A stretch of DNA of 64,000 bases from Zygnema circumcarinatum (GCA_037447605.1 CM074809.1:3066158-3130157); one strand, 5' to 3'. Counted from the first letter of the stretch, positions 44,651 through 57,510 are shown. Notes: generated by a model not told the origin, from the sequence alone. Made by a program: numbers and translations.

Positions 44651-47600
44651 ATGGATGCCCGGGGAAATCGCCGACCAGTGCCACAGCGGCCGCTACTGTT
44701 CCCCGTGCTCTTCGTCTCAGCAGGAGCGCTTCTGATAACAGTGAGTAGCTTATTTTAACTTGCTTGTGTATTTAATGCATGCATGGCATAGGATAACAGC
44801 ATTGCATTGTTCACTTGACAATTCTAAGCAGAGCGTGTCCGTTGCCAGCTGGAGGAGCTGGTAACAAAGGATCAATATCAATAGACCTAGTTGCTGAGAT
44901 GATCTATATCTCTGCTTTGGCAGCAGGCGCGGACGGAAGTTAATTGGGACCTATCATTGAAAATGTGAACCAGTTTCCTCGTGCAGACAGTAAATATGCA
45001 CTGCAGATGAAGGCTTTAGTGATGAAGACTCAGTATTAAGGAGTGTTTTCAACTGCAAACAAATTTTCAAGAGGAAAAAATTCGCGTCAGCCTCAGTTCG
45101 AATGCATGCCCATAGTCACACTATCTTTTACAAAACAGCTTCTTGGTTTCAGTTGAACTTCCTGGGAAAATGGCTTGTCCGTTTCACCTCGCACTATGAA
45201 GCAACGACAGTCACAATCGGGAGCGCCATAAATTTTCCTTTTGTAATGCACTGGAGTTTATTCAGGAGATCCAATTCTAAAGAAGAATCAGGGGAAGAAA
45301 TTAATGTTAGGGCTCTTTGAACTTTATAATCCTACTCATGCCAAACCTCTGTCAGGACAAAGTGTTCAACACATTTATTTTGAACTATGGCAGCGGTTCA
45401 TACTCAATCGCATGCCGTTAAACTACAATAATCAGAGAACTCGAGATCCATCTCTCTGCCTTTCTTCAATTCTCCAAATATTTCTCTTTTTCCTCAACTC
45501 TCTCTTCCTCTAGCATTTGCGCTGTTTCAAAGAAAATTGAGAAATTAAATCTCCGGAAGCACAAAAAGTAATTGTCGAGTGAATAAAACTAATTAATCAA
45601 GTTAAAAATGAGCTAGTAGAAAAGCGAGAAAGCTTAATATCCTTGCACTTCCTAACCCTGTCTCTTTTCCCTGCCCTCCTCACTTTGTCTCCCCCTCCTT
45701 ATCCTGCCCGCACCTCCCCAAGAATCTCCTCAACAATCTGACTGTATTTCGCCCTAATAAATCCACTTCTGTTATCGTAAGGAATCAGGAATGTGGATAA
45801 TGATGCAGGGCTTTTTGTGTCGCGTTTTATGGGGCAGTATGTTTTGCTGGGTAGACACCTCCGCAGCTTCGACAAAGTGGCAGATACTTTGGCACAAAGG
45901 TGAGAACTGCATTCACAAATGCAAAGTAACTTGTTCTATTTAAGGCTCCTGGCATTGCTTCTCATAGTGACTGCCCGGAGGTTGTCCAGTTGTCCACTTG
46001 TCCAGTTTTAGAAAAACTACAATCCAAGTCCAAGTTTTAGAAATGGCTTTATAAGAGCTTCAATTGTCAACCCATGAAGCAGTCCAGGACGTTGACTTCC
46101 TCTGTTGCTGAAGCTCGAATTGGTAAAGAAGAGCCTCTTGTACGTGGCAGCATATGGTATTGATGAATTTAGCGGGTTTAAAGCAGTCAAGTCTCATTCA
46201 AGGAAGACATATTTCTTTGAGTGAGACATTGCTTTTTTAAAGGGGGGTTCGTTACTGTGACGTTTCGAAAGTGGGCGCTCTCATCAGTTGTCCCTTTCAA
46301 GTCCGGGATCTCCTTTGCTTAACCTCTTCTTCAATGATTGTGCAATGTCTGCCAGAACGATTTTCCATCAATAAATTTCTCTACCTCCAGAAGCTAGGAC
46401 GTCGTTTTTTGTAATGAAAGCCTGCTGTGCAATCAGAACAGCTTCGACGAAACCGTTAAGCACGATAGAATTTGCTGTTGTCTTGAAAAGTTAAACTACA
46501 TGAAATTTTGATCAGAGGGATCAGTTGTCTGTACGAAACTGTCATGTTTTACCATAGTGTCAGTCTTCCCGTGTGGCCAACGACGAGAGAAAACAATACT
46601 TCAATGTAAACAATTCAAATTGTACACTATCTGTGGCTTCAATTGTGGCTAATCAAAAGCTCGAGTTGAAGAGGTTCACGGGAATTATGTCCTGTAGTGG
46701 TAATGGAAGTCAGCGGTCGACACATTACGATATGCCCTCCTTGTTTTTTCCTTGTTTCCTTTACGGGCGTAGGGGTTCTTGTTCATAGGAAGCTCAATCT
46801 ATAGTGCATTGTTCATTCCATCTCGCCTGTTCTTAAAGACAACCTGCAATGCGCCCAAGGGCCCCCCCTTCTGTAGTTCTGTATCAGCAGACTTCTTGTT
46901 TTTGCAATTTTTTCTCTCAGCTCTCCAACTTCAGCCCAACTTTGCCCCTCTCCCACACAACCCAAACACAGCTCAGCTCTCATCCATGTGCGGCCTTCTG
47001 TTCTCCCGCAACTCTAGCTCCCTCTTTCGTCTCAACCTCCACTCCTCACATTGACCCCACTCTCCCTCCCTACCTCCCTCCCTCCCTCCCTCCCTCCCCC
47101 TCCGCCCTCCTCCCCTTTTACAGAATGGAGGCAGAAGCAGTAGCCCGAGCGGCCAGCATGCAGGCTGTTCTGTCTGCCATCAGGAACCAATCAGAGAGCT
47201 TCACCAGCAGTTTCGAGGAGAGGTCAGAGATGCAGATTTTGCAGATAAGTAGGCTTTCAAGGGAGCTCCGAAACCACTCCCGATTGGTGGCGGCAGCAAT
47301 GGAGGCACAGGGCGACCTGCGCAGCGCAGAGATCAGATCGCTGGCGAGGGATGTGCGCTTAGCGCTGCAGGCACAACCGCAGGATGGACAAGCCATGGGA
47401 AAGATCATGGAGCTTTTTGATAATCAAACTCGCTATTCCGTAGCTTCTTTACGGGCTGGGGTGAGTAAGGGGGGGAACTGTGGTAGGTTTCTGGTGGAAA
47501 ACTGGGAGGGAGGGTAGTGCGGGTTGAGGTCTGTTGGACAGAGCATTTTTTGTTAGTTTTTTGTTTCTTTTTCCTTGCTGATTTTGCTCGGTAATTCTGT

Positions 47601-48690
47601 CCCTGCAGAGGAGGTTGGAAAAAAGCATTGTGGAGGTCCTGACGATGATGCGAGACATATCGGACTCAAGAACTGAATCGCAGGTGGGCACCCTCCCAAT
47701 AAGAGACGACGGCTATATATAGGCTGTGGAAAAACATTCACTTACGGAATACCTGAATCCACCCGTCTTCACCTTGGGGGCAGGACGAAAGGAACATCTG
47801 ACAGTCACTCTAAGATGATCATCCTCTTATGTTGGTCACATTATGACAAATTTCCGTTCTCTGGCTGAGCTTGTACCTCTCTCGCTGTTGCCCGCCCTCT
47901 TGCAGTCCTCCGTGGATAAGACTCTGCAGGAGATGCTCTCCGCCATGAGGAAGCACACTCAGATTCAAGAGGCTGCCCAGGTCCATTTCCTCCCCTCTTT
48001 TTTATCGTCCTTTCTTCCTTTCCTCAACTTACCTAGCTTCTTCTCTCTCTTTCCTCCGCTCTCGCTCGTTTTTTCTCCTTCTTCACACCCCTTCCACTCT
48101 CACAATTTCTCTCCTCTCGATTCCCTTTCTCTCCTCCTTACGTCTTCTGTCTCTCCCCTCCACCCTTCTCTCGTCTACTTTCCCTTCTTTCTTTCTCTTC
48201 CCCCTCTCTTCCCTCCCATTCTCCTTTTCTGCCACTTCATTTCTTTTTCTTTTCTCTTTCTCGCTTCTCCTCTATTCCCCTCTTGATCTCGTCTACCTTC
48301 TCTCTCTTCTCCTCTCTCCTCATTCAGGCTGCATTTCCCCTTTACTATACCTCCATTTGACTTCGATCGCTGGTTGGTTCAGGAAACACTCGATGCCCTG
48401 TCTGCCCTTTTGACAAATCAGCAAGCAGGCAGTGGATCGACTTCGACTTCTACTGAGGAGCAGGTATTTTCCTTCGTTCAGCACTTCAAACCCTTTTCCT
48501 GGTCGATAGTGTAAGGAAGAGAGTAAACTCCCTTCGCCATCTCCTATTCTCTCTATCGTTTTGAGGCTTTCACTGCAACCATTAGTTTCGGCCAGTCACA
48601 TTCGAGCAGTTTTGTCCCCTTGCTGGAAGAAAGCAGCATGCAGAGAGTGAGAGAGAGAGGGGGGGGGGGGAGAGCGAGAGAGAGAGAGAG

Positions 48691-48726
<36 letters not shown>

Positions 48727-51700
48727 CTAAACCGATGGGCTGTGGGCCTGCAGGAGAAGATCCACGCTGTGCTGAAGGCTCTCGTCGCGCATTTGCGGAA
48801 CCAAGATCGAGGAGGGGAGGGAGGCTCGGCTCCGCAGGTAGAGGCACTCACATGTTTCGTTTTAAAGAAATGGAACTCTAAACGAGAGATTGTTGTCTTC
48901 GTGACTTCTTAAGGCGTCAAGGTTCCAAGAGAATGTCATTTGCCTTCCTTTCATCGAAAGGAGCAAATTTCAGCTTGATGGCATGTCCATCCTCTGCTCT
49001 CTGCTGGAGGCACAGCAGCATACTGCGCAAGATAACCCTAAACTTCGTAGAACAGCTCAGATGAACTCTAACCCTAACCCTAACCTTAACCCTAACTGAC
49101 CCTAATCCTAACACTAACACTACCCTAACCCTAATTGTAACCGTAACTATACCCCTAACCCTAACCCTAATCCTTTCCTAACCCTAACCCTAACACTAAC
49201 CTAACACTAACCTAACCTAACCTTAACCCTAACCCTGGCCTAATCCTAATCCTAACCCTAGCCTTAACTCTAACCCTGACCCTAACTCTAACCCTAACTT
49301 TAACCCTCCCCAACCCCAACCCCAACCTGACCTAACCCTAACCCTAATCCTACCTCTTAACCCTAACCATAACTCTGGCTCTAAACCTAACTCTGACTCT
49401 AACCCTAACCCTGTCCCTAACCTTAAACCTAACCCTAACTCTAAGCATAACCCTAACCCTAACCCTGACCTAACCCTAACCCGAACCCGAACCCTAATCC
49501 TGACCTAACCCTGACCCTAACTCTCCTCTAACCTTAACTCTAACCCCAACCTTAACCCTAACACTGACCCTAACCCTGACCCTAACTCCGACACCAACCC
49601 AAACCCTAACCATAACCATAACCCTGAAATGAAGAGATGCGAAAGCGGGGACGAGGAAGTCGGTTTCCGGAATGGTTTCTGACATTCGGATGGGTTTCAG
49701 CTGGAGGCGGTCATCACTCTGCTGCGCAACCAAACCTCCATGGACAGCGTGGCGAGGGAACTGCGCTTTCAATCGGACAGCATCAGCAGGTTGCGGGAGA
49801 GGCTTCTCAACATGGAAGCGAAGCTCCCTACACTCACTGACCTTGCCAACCTGAAGAGGGCAGAGAGAGGAGCGGGAGAGGGAGAGGGAGAGGAGGGAGT
49901 AGGAGGGCAGGAGAATGGATTAACCCCAGAGCTCCAAGGAGCGATCATAGGCCTTCTCCAGGAGGTGCGCAAGTTGACGGTGCAGATGGCAGAGGTGCGT
50001 GAGAAAGTAACAGCCATGGAGGGGGAGACACGTGGAGATTTTCAGGCGAGTGGAGGGCAAGGGTCCGGCTCGGTGCTTCAGACGCTTCTGCTCGTGCTAA
50101 GGAATCAGACACGTCTGCTTTCCTCTCTTGACTTGAGGGTGAATGCGCTGGAAAAGAAGCTCGGAGGAAGTAGTGGAGAAGGAGAGGCACTGAGTGTTAA
50201 CCAGGTTGAGGAAGGGAAGAAAATGGACGGGGATGGGGAGAATGTGGGAGAGAAGGACGGAGCGGGGGAGAAGGAGGGGGAGACGGAGGTGGAGAAAGTG
50301 GGCCAGAAGGACGCGGAGGAAAAGAGAGAGAAAGAGGGAGAGGTGGGGCAGGAAAAAGGGGAGAACGAAGCAGGAACGGAGCGGGAGAAAGAGGTGAAGG
50401 TGGCTGCTGCTTTGTCGGGCATGACGGGTGATGATCCCAGGATGACTGACGTTTCAGGTGGGCTGAAGAATGACGGCACCAGCTTGGGCACTTCTTGGAT
50501 GAACTCAGGAGAAAGAAAGCGAGAACGAGAGAGAAAAAGAGAGCGTAAGAGCGAGAGTGAGAGAGAGAGAAAACGTATATGAAAACGTTCATGTTTTGAA
50601 CATTTTCATATTCCTGAGGCGAGGGTGGAGGGAGAGGGTGGAGCAGATGCCGGGTCGTGGAGGCAGCGGCAGCTGGCGGGAGGCCCTCCGTACATGCGGT
50701 TCAGGTGAGGGGCGGGGGAGACTGCCCAGTCCCAGCTTTCGGACGGAGGGCAACCTGCAACAGCTGCTCTCTCTCTCTCTCCCTCTCCCTCTCCCCCTCC
50801 CTCTCCCTCTCCCTCTCCCTCTCCCTCTCCCACTTTTTTTTCCTTTCTCTCTCTTTCTCTCTTCCCCCCTCCCCTCCTCTCCCCTGCCCCCTCTCCCTTT
50901 CTCTTTCGTCCTCCCCCCCTTCCTCCCCTCCGTCCCTCCCCCCTCTCTGTCTCTCTCTCTCTCTCCCCTCGCTCTTGCTCCCTAGGCATGCGTGCTACCA
51001 GGCTGACAAGAAGAACAGGCGGCTCGTCCCTTCTGCCTTGCAGCGGCTACCGCGTGAACGCAGCGACCATGGCGTCCGTCGGCGTCATCGTAACGGGGGA
51101 GGCCTTCGCAGTGGAGAGCTGCCAGTGAGTCTTCGCAAGGCTTGGGTGCAGGAGAGACTGTGAGAGTGATGGGAGAGAACTTGCTCTCCTGAAAGCATTT
51201 TTCCTCTGTAAGCCATGACAATTGAAGGAAGGACATGAACTGTATGAGTCGTTTTATCGAAGTTGTTTCGTCTTGGGCGCAGTTGGGTGGGCCGTGGGAG
51301 TACAATGGCAGGGACTCCGGAGACTTTTCTGGCTGGGAAGGAGGAAAATAATAACTTCGTAGTGGTGGTTATTCACTGTACCCTTCCTGCCGACGTGCCT
51401 TCAGAAGGGGGGTACCTAGTGGCATCCATTGGCAGCAAGGAATTCACGCTCTACAGGCGAGTTGTTTCTTTCTTCTTCTTTAGACACTCTCACAGCATAG
51501 TACTCTGAAAAGTCTGCGTTTGTCTTGAGAATATCCAAAGGAACATTTTGTGGTTGACATGTCCTGAGCTCTCATGTTTGTCCTTCTGCCACGGCTGCCT
51601 CTGCAGAGAAGAAATTGGAGAGTTTGTACCTGCAAAGGTGGACGAGCCTCTGCCCTACTTTATGACAGTGTGTGTGGCCCCTCTCTCCCGTCCCGTGAGA

Positions 51701-53402
51701 GTGGAACTTCTGCGTGAGTTTGTGGAATTCCACCGTCTGCAAGGCATCGACCACTTCGTGTTCTACAACGGGGGCGGCTTGGGAGATGAGTTCAAGGAGA
51801 AGTTTGCAGGGGACATCCGGCGGCGCTTCGTGGAAGTCGCTCCTTTTGACGGAGTGGCCAAATACGAGCAGCGTCGAGGGGGGGAGGTAAGACAAGGCAG
51901 AGCAGTTGTGACTTCTATGTGGTCCAAACGTCTGACAGTTTGCTGCTGAGTGACTGAGAATCACACACCTAGCTGGGACCCTTGTTCGCTTTCGCAACTT
52001 TTTGCGGAAACATACTCTCTGGTTTCTGAGAGATCTTCCGAGTTCTTGCCCGCGCAGCCATTGTCACACCTCACGCTCCCTCCCTCCCTCCCTCCTTCCC
52101 TCCCTCCCTCCCTCCCTCCCTCGGATGTTCTCTGCAGCTCTTGGCCTTCCATGATTGCATGTATTCCGCGAGATTCTCCTCCCAGTGGGTGGCCTCCTTG
52201 GAAGCTAGCGAATACCTCTACGCTGTCCCCCCCTCCCCCCTTAGAGCCGTTCTGGAGAGGCACAGAGAGCAGGGTTGGCTTAGCCATGGCAGCATCTGGT
52301 GGAGCTCTCAAAAGTGCGACCCGCCATTCGGCGAGGAAGAGAAGGGGGGTGGGGAAAGATTCTCCATTGAGAGGATGGTGTTCAGATGGCCCTATGTGCT
52401 CTGCCATGACACGGGCACCTTTCCGAATCGAAAACTCTGCCTTGGAGGGATAGGTGACAGGAAGCTCATTGTCAACCCTCGCAAGGTGGGTGTGTTTGTT
52501 CCTATCCCTACATTTGCGAATTTCTCCAGCAAGAGCTGGGAGATGAACTTCCAGTCTTCTTTTCAAATGCTACTGCGTCGCAATCTCCAGAATGCATTGA
52601 GTTCAGGGAGATGAAGCAGCAGGGCAATCCATGAGTCTGACGGTTCTCATGGAGATGGATGGCAGGTCATGCGTGTGGAGGCATATGCCGCACATGCAAG
52701 TGATGAGAAGATGGGTCTTGACCTCAGCACGGATGTCCTCATGCACCTCCATTACCAAAAGCTTCTGGAAGGATCGGGAGTCCTCTGCAATGAGGTCATT
52801 CCGAACGGCAAGGAAATCGTCTTTTGGTGGCGGAATTACGACGTTCAATCTTATGCGAAGAGCCTACGTGGAATGCTCCGCTGCAACTTTACTGATAACG
52901 GAGTGAGTGCCTTAGGCTATCTATCAAGCATATGACACATGCATGCATACCTTCAAGGAGTGCAGGAGCAAGAGCACCTGCTTGTCTCTGAGCGTGCGTC
53001 ACGCTTTCAGATAGAATGTAGAACGACGATATTTTCTCCGTTTTGAGTTGTTTTCTTGTTATGGGGTTGCAGTGTGTGGCGGAGTCAGGTACCACGATGC
53101 CAACGAAAGAAAGTACTTCGGAATTCGGAACGAGGAGAGAGGAGGGGGGAGGGCTGTCAGCTCAATCTGAATCTCAATCTTCCTCCAACACGGAAGCCAA
53201 AGTTGAGGGCGATCCTGCGAGAGAGTGGAAACAAATGGGGGGTTCTGCAGAGGCCCAAACACAGCAAGAAACGAATAAACAACAAGAAGCCAACACTTCA
53301 CAAACAGTGGTCTCGCAAGAATCGCAAAGGCAGCAACAGCACCAGCAAGGAGTTGACGAACAAAACGAGGAGATAGAAGACGAGGACGAGCCTAAGAATT
53401 AG
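44651..53402 (+). CDS. GT92-family glycosyltransferase with membrane anchor and long coiled-coil stem
   Basis: Exon 1 (44651-44740) encodes an arginine/proline-rich start and a hydrophobic anchor (LLFPVLFVSAGALLIT), a type II Golgi topology. Stem exons: about 45782-45899, 47124-47460, 47609-47683, 47906-47980, 48383-48463, 48754-48837, possibly one near 48975, and 49701 to about 50451. Then an exon ending at 50704, followed by 51044-51124, 51283-51456, 51607-51886, 52138-52485, 52666-52902 and 53073-53402. The link between exon 1 and exon 2 and the segment 50451-50640 are unresolved. The catalytic half has GT92 (DUF23) features: VVVVIHCTLPADVPSEGGYL, YFMTVCVAPLSRPVRVELLR, FVEFHRLQGIDHFVFYNGGG, and later HDCMYSARFSSQWVASLEASE, i.e. 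a changed version of the usual W-x-x-x-x-D-x-D-E-F acceptor/metal region. Plant GT92 proteins include galactan beta-1,4-galactosyltransferases (GALS). The tail is Q/E-rich and disordered. Confidence 0.82.
48650..48724 (+). repeat. GA dinucleotide microsatellite in GT92 intron
   Basis: About 75 bases of (GA)n with an internal run of G, directly upstream of exon 48754-48837. Confidence 0.9.
49066..49626 (+). repeat. Interstitial degenerate telomere-like array, (CCCTAA)n, in a GT92 intron
   Basis: About 560 bases of CCCTAAC, CCTAAC, CCCTAAT, CTCTAAC and similar variants, i.e. TTAGGG-type on the opposite strand and not the seven-base CCCTAAA common in land plants. Interruptions are frequent, so it is an old or decayed array. 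Open frames across it on the minus strand (RVRVRV-type) are repeat artefacts. Confidence 0.93.
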
Positions 53403-54128
53403 AAAGCACAGGTCTCAACAGCTTTGACTCAGCGCTGCTTGAAATGTGGAGAGGTGGCGATGAGAGCTATCTATTGCGTCTTTAGTTCATAAGGTTTAAT
53501 CAGATTTTTTACATTTTTTTTTTCCTTTTTTTTTAAAGATGAAATGATGTACGGTGCGGTGCAGCAATGAATGACTTAATTTATTGTCGGAAGGAGGTTG
53601 AGCCAAATGAGAGCTCTTGATTGCGCCTGTTCTGACAGTATGCGCGTTGCAATGTTTGGAAACAAAGCAAAGTTTACAAAGTGATAGTGTTTTTGGTTTA
53701 AATATCTAGATTAAAACGATTTACATGAATAATACAGGAAACAAAACGAGTGAAAGGGAATGAGCGAGTTTGGAATGGGGTCCGACCATTGAAAGTTGAA
53801 ACTCGACTTCTATGCGGAAAAAAAATTGGGGCGTGGCCTCCGCTCTTTACAAATTAAACACCGTCTTATAAAAAAGAGTGGCAGAAGAAGTCGAAACTGT
53901 ATGGCGGTTATGCAGCAGGAAACGACATCTCATTTGCGATAAAAAAACGCTCACGTGTGTTTGCAAGGCAAAGTTTTACGACCGGTGTGCTCACCTCATT
54001 TCAAAAGCCTAGCAAGTTATATGCTACGGAAAGCAGTACGCGCTCGCTACTGGAGAGGATTGTTGTGAGGAAACGACTGTTTTTTAGGACTTAATTTCCT
54101 ATGCTTTCTTAATTCTGCAAGTGTAGGC
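53403..54128. other. Intergenic region between GT92 and WD40 genes
   Basis: AT-rich, with T- and A-runs at about 53510-53540. A polyadenylation-like ATTAAA occurs at about 53711. No gene recognised; a non-coding first exon of the WD40 gene could lie here because a perfect acceptor (TGTAG) precedes its first ATG. Confidence 0.45.
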
Positions 54129-57100
54129 ATGATCAAGGCATCTCCTGCACCTCTCTCGGAGTATGAGCGCCAGCGTGCTCTCAATATTGCACGAAATGAG
54201 CACATATTGAACGCCTTGGGAGTGATAGATGCAGCCAAGGAGGTGAAAGCAGCCTTGCCTGCCGCGAGAAAGAGGGAACAGTGAGTGTGCTGATCAACCT
54301 CTACTCTTAAATGAGGAAACATATACATCGTTAACTGCACCTTTGCTGTCAGGATGTATATCAGGCTTTAGAACGTTTAAGGTGTTCCAGCACTTCAAAA
54401 GTAAACAAATTATATCAGAGTATATAGAATGAGTTGCACTGTGTTGTTCTTTTTTTAACGTTGGAGCACATTGAAGTATTTGGGTCAGTAGGAGGTTGTA
54501 TAATTTAAAAATGTTCCTAATTGGAACGAATAGTCTCTGGTTTTCATTGGAATTCGCGGGTTTTGCATGCAGTGCGCTTCCGAAACAGCCTCGTCTGAAG
54601 AAGCAAAAGGGGCTCGAACCTGTTCGTCGATCTTTGAGAGTTCGGGGTTTGTCTCCGAGCGGTGAACAAGCAGAATCTGAGAGCAGGACAGGGACGAGCA
54701 GCGGAAGTGGAGCAGGTGATGCAAAAAAGCAGAAGAGAGACCCAAGCATTCACAATGATGAGCTTCTCAAATTGCTTGAGAGGCTTCGGGACATCCAGCG
54801 AATGAAAGATCGTAGAAGACGAAGTGTCACCAAAAATATCGGCACTGATACAGAAACGGCGACTGGAGGAGATAACAATTTAAGCGTCGTCTGTGACTTT
54901 AAGGCTCTACAACTTGACGAAGAGCACGTGGCCAAGGTGCTGAAAGAGCGCATTTTCTCTGTCACATTCCTGCCTCTACGGTAAGCTGAATGCTTACATT
55001 GCATGCTCGCTATGGTGCAAATAGGGCAAAGCGAGTATGAATGATCCCTGCACTTTCAGTGTACCTTCGTCGTATCCGCTATGAGGATTGTTCAGGATCC
55101 TTCAGGCAGGAGAATAAGGAATTGGCATTGAACTCACGATGGCATCAAATATATATGGATAAGAACAACATGGAGAATAGTGACATTGAGAATCAGACAT
55201 TCTCCGTTCTTGACTATTGACAGCCAGGTTTTGGATCACTTTTACTCCTTGTCAAGCCAAGTCAATCTCATGCTTATAATACAAAACTTTAACTACCTTT
55301 CCAAAAGGGCATGTAATGTGCCTTTCAGACAAACTGGAGTAAGGTCCTATTTCCCACTCTTTTTTCTGTCTCTTCCTTTTTTTTTTATTCTTTTCCCTTT
55401 TAGAATCGTCTTTGGGCAGATATCGAAAGATCGTCGCAGCTGGGGATAAAGCTGGCCACATCTGCTTGTGGGATGTCGCTCAAGAAGAAGGCAAGACAGA
55501 GCAGCCGAGCGGTGGAACCTATGACTTTGCGGTGCACGAGAAGCCTGTCTCGGGACTCGCCTGTGGACCCAACGACGCCACAAAGGTATGCGGCACAGCT
55601 GAAGAGTGCAGCCACGGGTATGAATAAATAATAATAAAATAATATTAATAATAATAATGATAGTAATAATGGGTATGAATAGCTATCTCTGCTTGTGATA
55701 AAAACCCTATTTTAAACAGCATGCAGACATAGGAAGATGGTTGGACATGGTTAAAGCAAGGAAGTGGGCAAGGCGAAGTATGTGGAGAGCGAGCAGCGCT
55801 CAGGGCCCTTGCTATATTAGTCACGTTGTATTGCGAGATTTTAGAATGGTCGAAAGGAGCTTATTGGTACGTCCAGGTTTGTCAACCAGTAAATGTGGCT
55901 GTCCCTGCCTCGAGATGTGTTTAGGGCTTCGAAAGCAAGCATTGGCAGCCAATAGTTGAACAGATTCACTGTGATCTAACAGCAAGCAGGCAGCGCTTCA
56001 GTGATTGAATTTCTTGTCCTTCTCACATTCATTCATGGATGCATGTTCCTCAATCACTTTTGTCTCGTTTGTCTCAAACCTGAAATTTGCTATCTCCTTG
56101 GCAAGTAGTTACGGTTTGGTGATCATTTGCTCAAAATGCTTTTAAGCACAGTTCCGTTGGTCAGCTTTTTGAAGAGTGTAGGAGAAGGTCTTTCATATTG
56201 TAGCAGGCTTTCCTCTTTATCCGAGTTCGGTTGACTGATGTGCCCTTCATCCTCGCTCATGGTTAAGAAGCGTGCTTTGACTGGATTAGGGCTGCCTTTG
56301 TGCTTCTTGCAGCTTTACTCCTGTTCATATGATGGAAGCCTCTACGTATTGGACATTGATCGCTCCATTTTCGACAATATCCATAGCGACAAAGACGTCA
56401 AATACACGGCCTGTGCATTGGCTCCTTCCAACTTCAACGCTCTTTACTTGGCAGATGCCGAAGGGGGTCTGGCTATAGTTGACATAAAAAGCAAGAAGAC
56501 TATTGGGCGACATGACATTCATGGAACGAAGGTCACAAGCATCGATTTTCATCCATACAATGATCGGCTTGTAGCTACGAGTTCCATTGATACCACGGTC
56601 TGTCTATGGGACACAAGGAAATTAGGGACTCAGAGAGGCAGGAAACATTCGGTGAGTGAATTGGCGACCTTGAACCATGCAAGGGGAGTACATTCCGCGT
56701 ACTTTTCCCCAGATGGAAACCAGCTTGCATCGACAAGGTGGGCATTCACATTCACTGTTGTGTCAGACACCGGATTTGAGCATTGCCATTGATATTCGTT
56801 GGTTTTGAGTCAATTCCTCCTTGATTGGAAAGGAAAATCTTCAAGATTCTGGTTGTGGTTGGTGCCTAGGTGATAGCTTTCCTTCAGAGCAATTTCCTTT
56901 TCAGCCTCTAGTTTTTGCCTGCCAGATAATATGCAGGGACGAGGTTTTTAGCCGTGTAAGTTAATGCTCGTTTACTTTCGTGAACTGCAGCTACGATGGC
57001 TTTATCAGAGTCTGGAAAGGTGTGACTTCGATCACCTCTAGTCGGAATAAAGAACGTTTGTCGCAGATGGATAACGAACTGATAAAAATTCCTCACAATA

Positions 57101-57510
57101 ATCGCTCCGAATGGTGGATGTCGCCTTTCAGGTGAGGAAAGAGAGCAAAGAGCTTCACAAGCATGTAAGGCTGCTCATCAGGAGACCAACTTTCTGACCA
57201 ATTCTTAGAAAATCAGAGTCCATAGCATTGACAGAAAAAGTATTGCCCTTCACCTTCTTCCCCAAACACCTAACTCTTGACGTGGCTATTGTGGTCGCCT
57301 TGCAGGGCTGTCTGGGCTTGGGACAGCTCTCACTTGCTCATTGCTGGATGGGAGAAAACAGTGGATGTCATATCGGTCTCAACGCAGAAAACGGTCCTAC
57401 AGCTGCGCAGTCCTCTCATGAATGCTGTGCCCGCCCGGCTGGCGGTACATCCCATGTACCCGGCCTTGGCGGGGGGGAGCAACAGCGGGCGAGTCTACGT
57501 CTGGGAGTGA
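54129..57510 (+). CDS. WD40 protein of the WDR76/CMR1 type
   Basis: Six phase-consistent exons: 54129-54280, 54573-54980, 55420-55585, 56313-56737, 56991-57131, 57306-57510; 498 residues, the family size. The N terminus has the characteristic SEYERQRALNIARNEHILNA, followed by a basic linker (KQPRLKKQKG), then SVTFLPLRYRKIVAAGDKAG, the family's first-blade motif 'aaGDKxGxixlWDv'. Further blades: LYSCSYDGSLYVLDID, IDFHPYNDRLVATSSIDTTV, FSPDGNQLASTSYDGFIRVW, and the last LAGGSNSGRVYVWE. CMR1/WDR76 proteins bind DNA and are linked to DNA-damage responses and quality-control foci in the nucleus; the role here is by homology. A fragment of the 460-base repeat family lies in intron 2. Confidence 0.93.
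55126..55175 (+). repeat. Fragment related to the 460-base repeat unit, in an intron of the WD40 gene
   Basis: CATTGAACTCACGATGG followed by CATCAAATATATATGGATAAG corresponds, with a small deletion and scattered changes, to the beginning of each 460-base unit at 9742, 10202 and 10662. Confidence 0.65.

Larger units (their letters stand above)
47124..50451 (+). repeat. Repeated-exon coiled-coil stem of the GT92 protein
   Basis: Consecutive small exons of 75, 75, 81 and 84 bases, all phase 0 at both ends, each encode a unit of about 25-28 residues of the form E-x-L-x-A-L-x-x-L-L-x-N-Q: LQEMLSAMRKHTQ, LDALSALLTNQQ, VLKALVAHLRNQ. The larger exons on either side contain the same unit: VLSAIRNQSE, SRELRNHSRL, LEAVITLLRNQTSM, LQTLLLVLRNQTRL. 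Five of these end in an N-x-S/T sequon (NQS, NHS, NQT three times, including DNQTRYS). Confidence 0.7.

Noticed and set aside
48582-48851. Serine/leucine-rich frames on the minus strand
   Set aside because: They are translations of the GA microsatellite next to a GT92 exon.
49494-49772. RVRVRV-type minus-strand frame
   Set aside because: Product of the telomere-like array.
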